A DNA stretch of 64,000 bases from HGM13010 sp934527315. GTDB lineage: Bacteria > Bacillota > Clostridia > Oscillospirales > Oscillospiraceae. Both the position numbers and the translations under genes were made by a program. Of the stretch, positions 7,065 to 15,275 are shown piece by piece. Position 1 is the first letter of the stretch; every line of letters begins with the position of its first letter. A model generated the notes under the pieces. It saw nothing but the letters and a program-made list of their open reading frames with translations. It ran no database searches and was not told the DNA's origin. The stretch lies in the NCBI GenBank assembly GCA_934527315.1, contig CAKTAK010000001.1, positions 1 to 64,000 of the forward strand. The letters run 5' to 3'.

Positions 7065-9062
7065 ATGATTGTGGCATACGAGAATATTTTCCGACCCCTT
7101 ACGGTGCGAAACTGTACGCTGGAAAACCGCATTGTCATGCCGTCCATGGGAACTTTGATGGCCGACGCAGATTCTTTCGTGACGGATGCTATGATTGACT
7201 ATTATGTGGAGCGGGCGAAAGGCGGCGCCGGTCTGATTCTGATGGAATGTGCATCGATTCTGCCGGAAAACCGTCCGGAGCACACCCCGGCGCTGTCCGA
7301 TGACAAATATATCCCCGGCCTGACCCGATTGGTGGAGGCGGTCCATGCAGTGGGCGGCACCATCGGAATTCAGCTGTATGAGCCGGCAGAAGGCGCTATG
7401 AACGGCCATACCGACGTGAAAAAACTGAAGATTATGGGGCCTATGGAGCGGTTCCATGGCCGTTGGCCGGCGGTGAAAACGGAGGAAATTCCGGAAATCG
7501 CAGCGGCCTTCGGACGGGCGGCCGCCCGGGCAGATGCCTGCGGTTTTGATGTGATCGAGCTGCATTGCGGACACAACTACCTGCTGCATCAGTTTCTTTC
7601 TCCCCATTTCAACCACCGCACCGATGCATACGGCGGCAGCTTGGAAAATTGTATGCGGTTTCCCCTGCTGTGCGTGGAAGAAGTGCGGAAAAACTTCTCG
7701 GCAGAAAAGCCTATGTTCATGCGAATCGTGGCATTTGATGACGAATTGTGCGACGCAGCGGGAAATTTTGACGGCCTGACCATTGACGATATGGCAGAAT
7801 TCTGCCGTCGTGCCGGCGCGTTGGGTGTGGACGTTTTGGACGTTTCCCGGGGCAATTTCGGCAAGGGCAATATTTACGAGGTGCCCGCCATGGGTGTGCC
7901 CTTTGGCTTCAACAAAGACAATGCGCTGTATCTGAAAGAGAAAACCGGAATGCCGGTGATGGCTGTGGGCCGTCTGGGCCGCCCGGAACTGGCCAACATC
8001 GTGTTGGGCGAGGGCGCCGATTTGGTGGGCTGGGGCCATGCCCATATTGCCGACCCCTATATTGTGCAGAAAACCCGCCAGGGCAATGTGAACGATATTT
8101 GTTACTGCATCGGCTGCGACCAGGCCTGCTCTCAGGCATATCATGAGCCGGACGCACAGCATATTTCCTGCATGCGCAATCCCAGTGTGGGCCGGGAGCG
8201 GGAAATGGTTCTCTGTCCCGCACAGCAGCCGAAAACCGTACTGGTGGCCGGCAGCGGCGTGGGCGGCTTGGAGGCTGCCCGAACCTTGGCACAGCGGGGG
8301 CATCGGGTCATCGTCTGCGAAAAGGAACCCAACATGGGCGGACAGTTCCTGCTGGCGGGTATGAGCCCGGACAAAGAGGACTTTGGCTCCAGTGTGGAAT
8401 GGCTGATGCACAAGGCGGCAGAGGCGGGTGTAGAATTCCGGGTGAATTGCCCGGTGACGCCGGAATTGTTGGAGCAGATCCGTCCGGACCATTTGGTCAT
8501 CGCAGTGGGCGGAAAGCCCCGGCAGCTGCCGGTACCCGGCGGAGAGCTGGCGGTGTCCTGCGCGGATATTCTGGCCAATCGCCGGCGGGCGTTCGGAAAA
8601 TGCGTAATCGTGGGCGGCGGCTTTACGGGCATTGAAGTGGCGGAATATCTGGATTTGCGGGATTTGCCCGTGACCATAGTGGAAATGTCTCCCCAACTGG
8701 GCGCAGGTCTTTCTCACGGTCGCGCCATTTTGCTGAAGAATTATCTGGAGGAGCACCCCCAGATTCACGCAGTGACCAGCGCAGCGGTGGAAAAACTGGA
8801 GCCGGGCAAGGTGTTTGTCCACATTGTGGAGAAACAGACCGACCGGAAGACAAAGGAAACCACCATTGTCCGGGACGAACATCAGGTGATTCCGGCGGAT
8901 ACCATTGTTTCCGCCGTGGGCACCGTGTCCGAGCCGTGGCAGGCATTGGCAGACGCTGCCGACCGTCTGGGCATTGCGTGGAATGTGTTGGGCGACGCGA
9001 AAAAGCCCCGGTTCGCCGTGGACGCAATCCGCGAGGCTGCGGAATTGGCAAGAGAAATCTGA
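7065..9062 (+). CDS. Old-yellow-enzyme family NADH:flavin oxidoreductase / 2-enoate-type reductase (2)
   Basis: A 665-residue paralogue of the protein at 4663: an FMN TIM barrel with HCGHNYLLHQFLSP at the active site, four cysteines of an Fe-S site (CIGCDQAC, then C in ISCMRNP), and FAD/NAD motifs VLVAGSGVGGLEAA and VIVGGGFTGIEVAE. The active-site HGY of the first copy reads HNY here, so substrate specificity probably differs. ATG 7065 has a poor GGAG spacing of 3 bases; GTG 7071 has a better spacing of 9 and would give MAYENIFRP, so the true start may be 7071. It has its own promoter. A role in reducing an enone of the neighbouring shikimate route is inferred; bile-acid or steroid enones are alternatives for this family. 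Confidence 0.83.
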   Translation: MIVAYENIFRPLTVRNCTLENRIVMPSMGTLMADADSFVTDAMIDYYVERAKGGAGLILMECASILPENRPEHTPALSDDKYIPGLTRLVEAVHAVGGTIGIQLYEPAEGAMNGHTDVKKLKIMGPMERFHGRWPAVKTEEIPEIAAAFGRAAARADACGFDVIELHCGHNYLLHQFLSPHFNHRTDAYGGSLENCMRFPLLCVEEVRKNFSAEKPMFMRIVAFDDELCDAAGNFDGLTIDDMAEFCRRAGALGVDVLDVSRGNFGKGNIYEVPAMGVPFGFNKDNALYLKEKTGMPVMAVGRLGRPELANIVLGEGADLVGWGHAHIADPYIVQKTRQGNVNDICYCIGCDQACSQAYHEPDAQHISCMRNPSVGREREMVLCPAQQPKTVLVAGSGVGGLEAARTLAQRGHRVIVCEKEPNMGGQFLLAGMSPDKEDFGSSVEWLMHKAAEAGVEFRVNCPVTPELLEQIRPDHLVIAVGGKPRQLPVPGGELAVSCADILANRRRAFGKCVIVGGGFTGIEVAEYLDLRDLPVTIVEMSPQLGAGLSHGRAILLKNYLEEHPQIHAVTSAAVEKLEPGKVFVHIVEKQTDRKTKETTIVRDEHQVIPADTIVSAVGTVSEPWQALADAADRLGIAWNVLGDAKKPRFAVDAIREAAELAREI

Positions 9063-9067
9063 AATTT

Positions 9068-9120
9068 CTCTCCCTCCGTCAAAACCTACGGTTTTGCAAC
9101 CTCCCTCGTCAGAGGGAGGC
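9068..9120. repeat. Intergenic palindromic repeat unit
   Basis: Two small palindromes in tandem: CAAAAC-N5-GTTTTG and CCTCCCTC-GTCA-GAGGGAGG. From memory, elements of this form recur many times in genomes of Faecalibacterium and relatives. Only one copy is visible here, directly after the reductase stop codon, where it may act as an mRNA 3' end structure. Confidence 0.5.
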
Positions 9121-9143
9121 GAATACGCAGAAATGTGAAAAAT

Positions 9144-9175
9144 GAGCCCCGGCAATCGTTAGATTGCCGGGGCTC
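9144..9175. terminator. Strong hairpin between convergent genes
   Basis: A perfect 14-bp stem GAGCCCCGGCAATC around a GTTA loop lies between the convergent reductase (+) and XRE (-) genes. The flanks are not T-rich, but position and stability fit a bidirectional terminator. Confidence 0.7.
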
Positions 9176-9181
9176 TACAGT

Positions 9182-9412
9182 TTATTCTTCCTTTGCGGGA
9201 ACAAACTCAATCAAATCTTCAATTTTACAATTCAGAACTGAGCAAATCCGAGCAAGCACATCAATATCCAATCGCGTAACAGTGCCATTATAGTACCGGT
9301 TCAGTTGTGTTGGCTGCAATTCTGCCCATTGACATAGCTTGGTCCGACTGATGCCGGAATTGTCCAACAGTTCTTTCAATTTGATGCGAATCGTTCCGTA
9401 TTGTTTCATCAT
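9182..9412 (-). CDS. XRE/Cro-CI family DNA-binding protein
   Basis: A 76-residue protein that is almost entirely one lambda-repressor-like HTH domain: IRIKLKELLDNSGISRTKLC, then a recognition helix around QPTQLNRYYNG, then DIDVLARICSVLNCKIEDLI. There is no sensor or oligomerisation domain. Tandem ATGs occur at 9412 and 9409. It begins 8 bases after the stop of the upstream acyltransferase-fold gene, so the two are one operon. It is probably a small repressor of its own operon; the target is unknown. Confidence 0.85.
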   Translation of the reverse strand: MMKQYGTIRIKLKELLDNSGISRTKLCQWAELQPTQLNRYYNGTVTRLDIDVLARICSVLNCKIEDLIEFVPAKEE

Positions 9413-9419
9413 AAATCCC

Positions 9420-10256
9420 TTACAAGTCCGGGTTAATGCACCGGGGCGGCTGCTCCAACAGCTCCGGGTGGGTCAGATATTCCTTCATGCGGGAGAATGC
9501 CTGGGCAAAGTAATGTCCGCCGCAAATGCGTTCGTCCATCACAACGCCCAAAGGAATGCAGCGCTCCAATTCAATGCCGTTTCGGGTCCGTTTGGGCACT
9601 TCCCGAAGATTGCCCATCGCCACGGCAACACTGGTGGTGCCGAATTCATACACATGGTGGAAAATATGGTTGGTGCGGATACTGGCCAAATTGGTAATCA
9701 GCAGGCTGGCATGGAAGGGGCTGACATCGCAGATGGCTTTCGGCAGCAGACTGAAATAGTCCAGAAACCGCAGAATTCCGGTGAGCAGGGGCGCCAGCAG
9801 GGGAATGCCCAGCAGCACACTCATCAGCCGGTCCAGACGGTTGTTGTCCACGGCTTGCCGGTTGGCCTCAATGCAGGCGGTGATTTTGTCCTGCACATCA
9901 AAAATGGTGTCCGTGAACTCCAATTTGATTTTGGAAGAGGTGTCGCCGTTTCGACCCGGGCGGAGCACCACCATTGCCACGGTGAACTCCTTGTGGGCGT
10001 AAATCTTATGGGTTCCGCTGATGAATCGGTTCAGACTGGGAAACTCGGCTGTGGCGCGGACATACGCAGCCAGAATCAGAGCCAGATGGCTCATTTTAAT
10101 GCCCTGCGCCCGCTTTTCATTGATGTATGTATGCAAGGGGGCAACAGGAATATCCAGAGTAATCATATTCTGGGAATCATAACGATGGGTCAAAAAATAA
10201 GGCATCAGGCTGTACATCGGGTCCCGGCCTTTTACGCGGATACCATCAGGTCGCAT
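9420..10256 (-). CDS. 2-oxoacid dehydrogenase E2 / CAT-fold acyltransferase-like protein with degenerate active site
   Basis: A 278-residue stand-alone protein with the fold of the E2 catalytic domain of 2-oxoacid dehydrogenases and chloramphenicol acetyltransferase. No lipoyl or subunit-binding domain is present. The active-site motif DHRxxDG reads DERICGG near residue 240: the catalytic histidine is replaced by Glu and the later Asp by Gly. It is therefore unlikely to be a classical acetyltransferase. ATG 10256 has AAAGGAG upstream and a good promoter precedes it. The partner gene downstream is a small XRE regulator. Function unknown; a ligand-binding or non-canonical transfer role is possible. 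Confidence 0.7.
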   Translation of the reverse strand: MRPDGIRVKGRDPMYSLMPYFLTHRYDSQNMITLDIPVAPLHTYINEKRAQGIKMSHLALILAAYVRATAEFPSLNRFISGTHKIYAHKEFTVAMVVLRPGRNGDTSSKIKLEFTDTIFDVQDKITACIEANRQAVDNNRLDRLMSVLLGIPLLAPLLTGILRFLDYFSLLPKAICDVSPFHASLLITNLASIRTNHIFHHVYEFGTTSVAVAMGNLREVPKRTRNGIELERCIPLGVVMDERICGGHYFAQAFSRMKEYLTHPELLEQPPRCINPDL

Positions 10257-10314
10257 AGTGGGTACTCCTTTATGAGTGTCATTTCCCGCAGAAACGGGAT
10301 TGTTTAACCAACAA

Positions 10315-10343
10315 AGTATACCATATTGTGACTAAATTGTAAA
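10315..10343 (-). promoter_or_regulatory. Sigma-A type promoter for acyltransferase-fold/XRE operon
   Basis: Reverse strand: TTTACA (10343-10338), a 17-base spacer and TATACT (10320-10315), about 60 bases before the ATG at 10256. Confidence 0.75.
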
Positions 10344-10354
10344 CAAGCGTAAAG

Positions 10355-10903
10355 TCAATTTTCGACCACTTTTCGGAGCATTTCAAGCTCTTCCGTGTAA
10401 ATGCAGGTATCAAACTCCCCAGTTGCGATGGCGTCCAGACAGTTTTCAAAGTCAAACCACCGCACTTCGCTGACTTCCTCCGTTTGCAGGGTAAAGCGTT
10501 CCGGCTCTTGATCCAACCACAGCAGATAGACGTTGCTCACCTGCTCGTCGTGGAAGGGTTTGCCGTGAAATTCCGCGTCCAGATGAAAATTCCGCTGTCC
10601 ACAGAAAATCAAATCCTCTGCGCGGGCGGTTTGCCCAAGCTCTTCTTTCAGCTCCCGGAGGGCGGAGGTCACAAAATCCTGCCCGGCGGGAATGTGCCCG
10701 GCACTGGAAATATCATAACAGCCGGGGTAGGAGTCTTTCTGCATACTCCGTTTTTGCAGCAGCAGCTGCACCTTGCCCTCTCGCCGCCGGGCGAGCCAGA
10801 CATGGGACGTTCGGTGCCGCAGCCCCAAAGCATGGACCTGCTCCCGGTCTGCGGTTTGTCCGGTGGGGATTCCGTGTTCATCAACAATATCAAGCAATTC
10901 CAT
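10355..10903 (-). CDS. Nudix hydrolase, isopentenyl-diphosphate-isomerase-like subgroup
   Basis: A 182-residue Nudix protein. The Nudix box is GHIPAGQDFVTSALRELKEE, followed by LG; the first conserved Glu is Gln, while the catalytic REL-x-EE core is intact. The N-terminus (MELLDIVDEHGIPTG, then RHRTSHVWL) matches the YfcD/Idi-like subgroup of diphosphate hydrolases. ATG 10903 is chosen over an in-frame start at 10939 because AGGAGG lies just upstream. It is transcribed away from the divergent thyA operon. Substrate not predictable. Confidence 0.85.
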   Translation of the reverse strand: MELLDIVDEHGIPTGQTADREQVHALGLRHRTSHVWLARRREGKVQLLLQKRSMQKDSYPGCYDISSAGHIPAGQDFVTSALRELKEELGQTARAEDLIFCGQRNFHLDAEFHGKPFHDEQVSNVYLLWLDQEPERFTLQTEEVSEVRWFDFENCLDAIATGEFDTCIYTEELEMLRKVVEN

Positions 10904-10965
10904 AGGGGGTTCCTCCTCCGTTTGCGGGTATTGTACCACGGGGAAAAGCGGCGGTCAAATTTTCC

Positions 10966-10994
10966 TTGCTCCAATCGTGGGCTTACGATATAAT
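10966..10994 (+). promoter_or_regulatory. Probable promoter of thyA-folA operon
   Basis: TTGCTC (10966-10971), a 17-base spacer and a consensus TATAAT (10989-10994), about 50 bases before the thyA start. The -35 is weak. Confidence 0.6.
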
Positions 10995-11044
10995 AATTAC
11001 CATATATGCTTGCACGAAAAAATTGTGTAAAGGAGAATTGGAAC

Positions 11045-11878
11045 ATGAGTTATGCGGATAAAATATTCATTCAGAACTGCCGGGACATTCTGGACCACGG
11101 CGTATGGGATACGGAGCTGGAAGTCCGCCCCCATTGGGAAGACGATGGCGCCCCTGCCCACACGGTGAAGAAATTCGGCATTGTGAATCGGTACAATCTG
11201 GCGGAAGAGTTCCCCATTCTGACGCTGCGGCGCACATTCTGGAAGAGCGCCGTGGACGAAATGCTCTGGATTTGGCAGAAAAAGAGCAACAATATTCATG
11301 ACCTGAGCTCCCACGTCTGGGACCAGTGGGCAGACGAAAACGGCTCCATTGGCAAGGCTTACGGCTATCAGCTGGGGGTCAAGCACCATTATCCCGAGGG
11401 GGAAATGGACCAGGTGGACCGGGTGCTGTATGACCTGAAACACAACCCCGCCTCCCGGAGAATCATGACGAATATTTACAATCATCATGACCTGAGCGAG
11501 ATGGCTTTGTACCCCTGCGCGTACTCCATGACCTTCAACGTCAGCGGCAACACCCTGAACGCCATTTTGAATCAGCGCAGTCAGGATATGCTGGCTGCCA
11601 ACAACTGGAACGTGGTGCAGTATGCCGTTCTGGTGCACATGCTGGCGCAGGTGTCCGGTCTGCAGGTGGGCGAATTGGTGCATGTGATTGCCGATGCCCA
11701 TATCTATGACCGCCATGTGCCGGTGATTGAGAAGATTTTGCAGAATCCTCAGTATGACGCACCGAAATTCTCCGTGGACCCCTCTGTTCACGATTTCTAC
11801 GCCTTCACGAAAAACAGCTTTACACTGGAAAATTACCGGTACACCGAGCTGAGCGAGAAAATTCCCATTGCGGTCTGA
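11045..11878 (+). CDS. thyA: Thymidylate synthase ThyA
   Basis: A 277-residue thymidylate synthase making dTMP from dUMP with methylene-tetrahydrofolate. Catalytic Cys158 lies in ALYPCAYSMTF; downstream are the conserved NQRSQDML and the dUMP-binding DAHIYDRH. The length is typical of the classical enzyme. ATG 11045 has AAAGGAG eight bases upstream. folA follows directly and regenerates the dihydrofolate that this reaction produces. Confidence 0.97.
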   Translation: MSYADKIFIQNCRDILDHGVWDTELEVRPHWEDDGAPAHTVKKFGIVNRYNLAEEFPILTLRRTFWKSAVDEMLWIWQKKSNNIHDLSSHVWDQWADENGSIGKAYGYQLGVKHHYPEGEMDQVDRVLYDLKHNPASRRIMTNIYNHHDLSEMALYPCAYSMTFNVSGNTLNAILNQRSQDMLAANNWNVVQYAVLVHMLAQVSGLQVGELVHVIADAHIYDRHVPVIEKILQNPQYDAPKFSVDPSVHDFYAFTKNSFTLENYRYTELSEKIPIAV

Positions 11879-11888
11879 GGTGAAACAC

Positions 11889-12377
11889 ATGGACGCAGTG
11901 GTAGCGGTTTATTCCGATTGGGGTATTGGCGCAGCCGGTACGCAGCCGGTTACCGTGTCGGCAGACCGGGTGCGGTTCCGGGAACTGACCACCGGACACG
12001 GAGTGATTGTGGGGCGGAAAACCCTTGCGGATTTCCCCGGCGGAAGACCCTTGAAAAATCGGCAGAATATTGTCATCACCCGGCAGAATCTGGAGATTCC
12101 CGGGGCAATTGTGGTGCATAGCGGAGCGGAGGCACTGGACGCGGCGGCTGCCATGGAACAGTGCTTTGTCATCGGCGGCGCCAGCATTTACCGGGAACTG
12201 TTCCCGACTTTGGACCGGGTGTTTGTGACGAAGGTGGAGGCTTGCCCGGTTTCGGATTCCTTTTTCCCCAATCTGGACGAATTGCCCGATTGGACCTGCA
12301 CGGCGGCGGAGCCTTGGCAGGAGGAAAACGGGATTCGGTATCAGTTCTGCGTGTACGAAAAGAGGAAAGCAGAATGA
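11889..12377 (+). CDS. folA: Dihydrofolate reductase
   Basis: A 162-residue DHFR: AVVAVYSDWGIG at the N-terminus, GHGVIVGRKTLADFPGGRPL for cofactor binding, and CFVIGGASIYRELFP. It reduces dihydrofolate with NADPH. The start at 11889 lies 10 bases after the thyA stop with GAGGTGA as ribosome binding site. Its stop overlaps the next start (ATGA), so translation is coupled to the flavoprotein gene behind it. Confidence 0.95.
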   Translation: MDAVVAVYSDWGIGAAGTQPVTVSADRVRFRELTTGHGVIVGRKTLADFPGGRPLKNRQNIVITRQNLEIPGAIVVHSGAEALDAAAAMEQCFVIGGASIYRELFPTLDRVFVTKVEACPVSDSFFPNLDELPDWTCTAAEPWQEENGIRYQFCVYEKRKAE

Positions 12378-13582
12378 AAACAATCGCAGTGATTGGCGGC
12401 GGTGCCGCGGGTCTGATGGCCGCCTATACCGCTGCCCAAAATCCGGAGCATCAGGTGATTTTGCTGGAACGGCAGGCTCGGGTGGGACGGAAATTGATGG
12501 CCACCGGCAACGGCCGGTGTAACCTCTCCAACCGCAATGCGGCGGTGGAGCATTATCATGGGGAGGACCCGAATTTTGTCCGCCCCGCACTGGAACGGTT
12601 TTCCGTGTCCGACACATTGGCGCTGTTTCGGCAGCTGGGTCTGCTCACCGTAGAGGCAGAAGAGGGCCGGTTTTACCCCTTGTCCGATTCCGCAAACTCC
12701 GTATTGGACGTGCTGCGGTTTGCATTGGAGCGGGAGAATGTGCGCCTGATGGCGGGGGCTCCGGTGACGGCGGTGAAACGGCGGAAAGGCGGCTTTGCCG
12801 TCACCGTGGGAGAGGAAACCGTTGCCGCCGATGAGGTAATTGTGGCCTGCGGCGGCTGTGCGGGCAGTAAGCTGGGGGGCGTGTCCGACGGATACACCCT
12901 GCTGCAAAGTCTGGGACATACCCGGACGGCGCTGCACCCGGCGCTGACGCAGATGATTTCCGACAGTCCCTATCCCCGGAGTCTGAAAGGCGTCCGGGCA
13001 CCGGCGAAGATTCGTCTGGAACGGAAAGGCAAGCTGATTGCCGAGAATGAAGGAGAAGTGCAGTTCACGGAAAAGGGAATTTCCGGAATTGCCGTGTTTG
13101 AATTGAGCCGTTTGGTTTCCACCGGCGGACCCTGCCGGGCGGTGCTGGATTTTCTGCCGGAGTATTCCCGGGAGGAGATTCTTGCCCTGCTGAAAAATCG
13201 CCGCCGGGATTGCCCCGGCTTGCCTTCGGAAGAGGTGCTGACCGGTGCGGTGCATAATAAACTGGGCCGGGTGCTGTGCCGGGCTGGGGAAATCACCGGC
13301 ACAACCGCGGGAGAGCTGACAGACGGACAGCTTTCCGCTTGCGCGGCGCTGTGCAAGCAATTCCCGCTGAACATTACCGGCACCGGGGGCTTTGATTCCG
13401 CGCAGGTCACTGCCGGCGGCATTGTGACCGGGGAATTCAACCCCCATACCATGGAAAGCCGGAAAGTGCCGGGCTTGTATGCCTGCGGCGAGGTTCTGGA
13501 TATTGACGGCGACTGCGGCGGATATAATTTGCAGTGGGCATGGAGCAGCGGCCGGTTGGCGGGAGAATTGAACCATGATTGA
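12374..13582 (+). CDS. NAD(P)/FAD-dependent oxidoreductase, HI0933/BaiN-like family
   Basis: A 402-residue flavoprotein: N-terminal dinucleotide motif IAVIGGGAAGLMAAY, the family hallmark GRKLMATGNGRCNLSN near residue 45, and a C-terminal FAD segment GLYACGEVLDIDGDCGGYNL. Relatives include E. coli YhiN and the clostridial BaiN. ATG 12374 overlaps the folA stop by four bases. Reported activities in the family are varied (tRNA, amine or steroid-related), and the folate-gene context does not settle the substrate here. Confidence 0.88.
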   Translation: MKTIAVIGGGAAGLMAAYTAAQNPEHQVILLERQARVGRKLMATGNGRCNLSNRNAAVEHYHGEDPNFVRPALERFSVSDTLALFRQLGLLTVEAEEGRFYPLSDSANSVLDVLRFALERENVRLMAGAPVTAVKRRKGGFAVTVGEETVAADEVIVACGGCAGSKLGGVSDGYTLLQSLGHTRTALHPALTQMISDSPYPRSLKGVRAPAKIRLERKGKLIAENEGEVQFTEKGISGIAVFELSRLVSTGGPCRAVLDFLPEYSREEILALLKNRRRDCPGLPSEEVLTGAVHNKLGRVLCRAGEITGTTAGELTDGQLSACAALCKQFPLNITGTGGFDSAQVTAGGIVTGEFNPHTMESRKVPGLYACGEVLDIDGDCGGYNLQWAWSSGRLAGELNHD

Positions 13583-15152
13583 ATTACAGAAATTGACCCT
13601 GCGGCCGGGGGAATCGGAGAAAAAGCTCCGAAAGTTGACGGAAAAGGCGCTGCGGCTGCAGCCGGAAGACATTCTGACCTTTGAAATTGCGAAAAAATCC
13701 TTGGACGCCCGAAAAAAACGGGATATTCATTACGTCTATGCAGTGCATCTCACCGTGGCGGGCGATGAGGCGGAAATTGCCGCCCGGAATCGCAATGCCT
13801 CGGTGCAGCAGCCCTATGCCTATGAAATTCCTAAGGCGGCGCTGCCGGAGCGCCCGGTGATTGTGGGATTCGGCCCGGCGGGCATGTTTGCGGCTTTGGT
13901 GCTGACCTATGCCGGGGCAAGACCCATTGTTCTGGAGCGGGGCGGCGATGTGGATTCCCGGCAGAAAGCGGTGGATTTGCTCCGCTCCGGCGGTCCTTTG
14001 GACCCGGAAAACAACGTGCAGTTCGGCGAGGGTGGCGCGGGAACCTTTTCCGACGGCAAGCTGAACACCAATACCCATGATTTCCGCAATCGGTGGGTTC
14101 TGGACGAGTTTGCCCGTCACGGCGCCCCGGCACAGATTCGCTATGACGCAAAACCCCATATCGGAACGGATATTCTGGTGCGGGTGGTGCGGCAGATTCG
14201 GGAAACCGTGATTGCCGGCGGCGGTGAAGTACGGTTCGGCGCAAAGCTGACGGGACTACGGCAGGAAAACGGCGCGGTGACCGGCGTGGAAGTCAACGGA
14301 GGGGAAGTGATTCCCACCCGGGACGTGATTCTGGCCATCGGCCACAGCGCCCGGGATACCTTTGAATGGCTCCGGGGGGCGGGGATTTCCATGGTGCGGA
14401 AACCTTTTTCCATGGGCGTTCGCATCGAGCATCGTCAGGCGGATTTGGATATGGCCCAATACGGCCGCCCCCGGGGAAAGGATCTGCCGCCGGTGAGCTA
14501 CAATTTGAGCTGTCATTTGCCGGACGGCACCAGTGCCTATACATTCTGCATGTGCCCCGGCGGCTATGTGTTTGCGGCAGCCTCGGAGACGGGCGGCGTT
14601 TGCACCAACGGCATGAGCTATTCCGGGCGGAGCGGGGAAAATGCCAACGCGGCATTGCTTGTGACCCTCCATCCGGAGGATTTTCCCGGGGAAGACGTGC
14701 TGGGCGGCATGTACTGGCAGCGGGAAATCGAGCAGGCGGCTTATCGGTATGCCGGGCAAACCTATCGGGCGGTCAGCCAGACGGTGGGAGATTTTCTGAA
14801 TCATCGCCCCAGTACCGCGCCGGGACGGGTGAAACCCACCTATGCCCCGGGGGTGGTGTACGGCGATTTGCGGGAAATCCTGCCCGCCTGCATCACAGAT
14901 GTGATGGAAAATGCACTGCCCGCTTTGGGGAAAAAGCTGCCGGGATTCGACAGCCCGGAGGCTGTGATGACCGGCCCGGAAACCCGTTCTTCCAGCCCGG
15001 TGCGGATTGTCCGGGACGAAAATCGGCAATCGGAAACCCTGCGGGGACTGTATCCCTGCGGCGAGGGCGCGGGATATGCCGGCGGCATTACCAGCGCCGC
15101 CGTGGACGGTATGCGCTGCGCAGAGGCGGTCATCAGCCGTTATCAATCGTAA
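13575..15152 (+). CDS. FAD-dependent oxidoreductase, COG2509 family
   Basis: A 525-residue flavoprotein overlapping the previous gene by 8 bases. An N-terminal segment of about 80 residues (IAKKSLDARKKRDIHYVYAV) precedes the dinucleotide motif PVIVGFGPAGMFAALVL. The family marker NNVQFGEGGAGTFSDGKLNT follows, and the C-terminus has LYPCGEGAGYAGGITSAAVD. The family is widespread in Clostridia as an uncharacterised dehydrogenase. The N-terminal domain, found only in this family, suggests a partner or nucleic-acid contact; the substrate is unknown. Confidence 0.88.
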   Translation: MIELQKLTLRPGESEKKLRKLTEKALRLQPEDILTFEIAKKSLDARKKRDIHYVYAVHLTVAGDEAEIAARNRNASVQQPYAYEIPKAALPERPVIVGFGPAGMFAALVLTYAGARPIVLERGGDVDSRQKAVDLLRSGGPLDPENNVQFGEGGAGTFSDGKLNTNTHDFRNRWVLDEFARHGAPAQIRYDAKPHIGTDILVRVVRQIRETVIAGGGEVRFGAKLTGLRQENGAVTGVEVNGGEVIPTRDVILAIGHSARDTFEWLRGAGISMVRKPFSMGVRIEHRQADLDMAQYGRPRGKDLPPVSYNLSCHLPDGTSAYTFCMCPGGYVFAAASETGGVCTNGMSYSGRSGENANAALLVTLHPEDFPGEDVLGGMYWQREIEQAAYRYAGQTYRAVSQTVGDFLNHRPSTAPGRVKPTYAPGVVYGDLREILPACITDVMENALPALGKKLPGFDSPEAVMTGPETRSSSPVRIVRDENRQSETLRGLYPCGEGAGYAGGITSAAVDGMRCAEAVISRYQS

Positions 15153-15193
15153 ATATGCGTTCCTCGGCGGAGGAATCGGAAAATCGGAGTCAT

Positions 15194-15224
15194 GGAGCCA
15201 TTGGAGCCATGGCTCCGTTTTTTT
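15194..15224 (+). terminator. Intrinsic terminator after folate/flavoprotein operon
   Basis: Stem GGAGCCA/TGGCTCC followed by seven T residues, 40 bases downstream of the stop at 15152. It separates the operon from dpaA. Confidence 0.85.
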
Positions 15225-15275
15225 GTGTCACGGCGGCCTTTCGGACATAAAATGAACACGGAAGGAGGTCTTGCA

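Noticed and set aside
7026..9155. Long open frame (709 codons) on the reverse strand across the second reductase
   Set aside because: It is antisense to a clear flavoenzyme, its product is rich in His/Cys/Arg without domains, and high-GC codon bias explains its openness.
15246..15254. CATAAAATG before dpaA as a sigma-K promoter
   Set aside because: The last base differs from CATAnnnTA and the nearest AC is 14 bases away instead of 16-17; not strong enough to call, although dpaA is sigma-K controlled in Bacillus.
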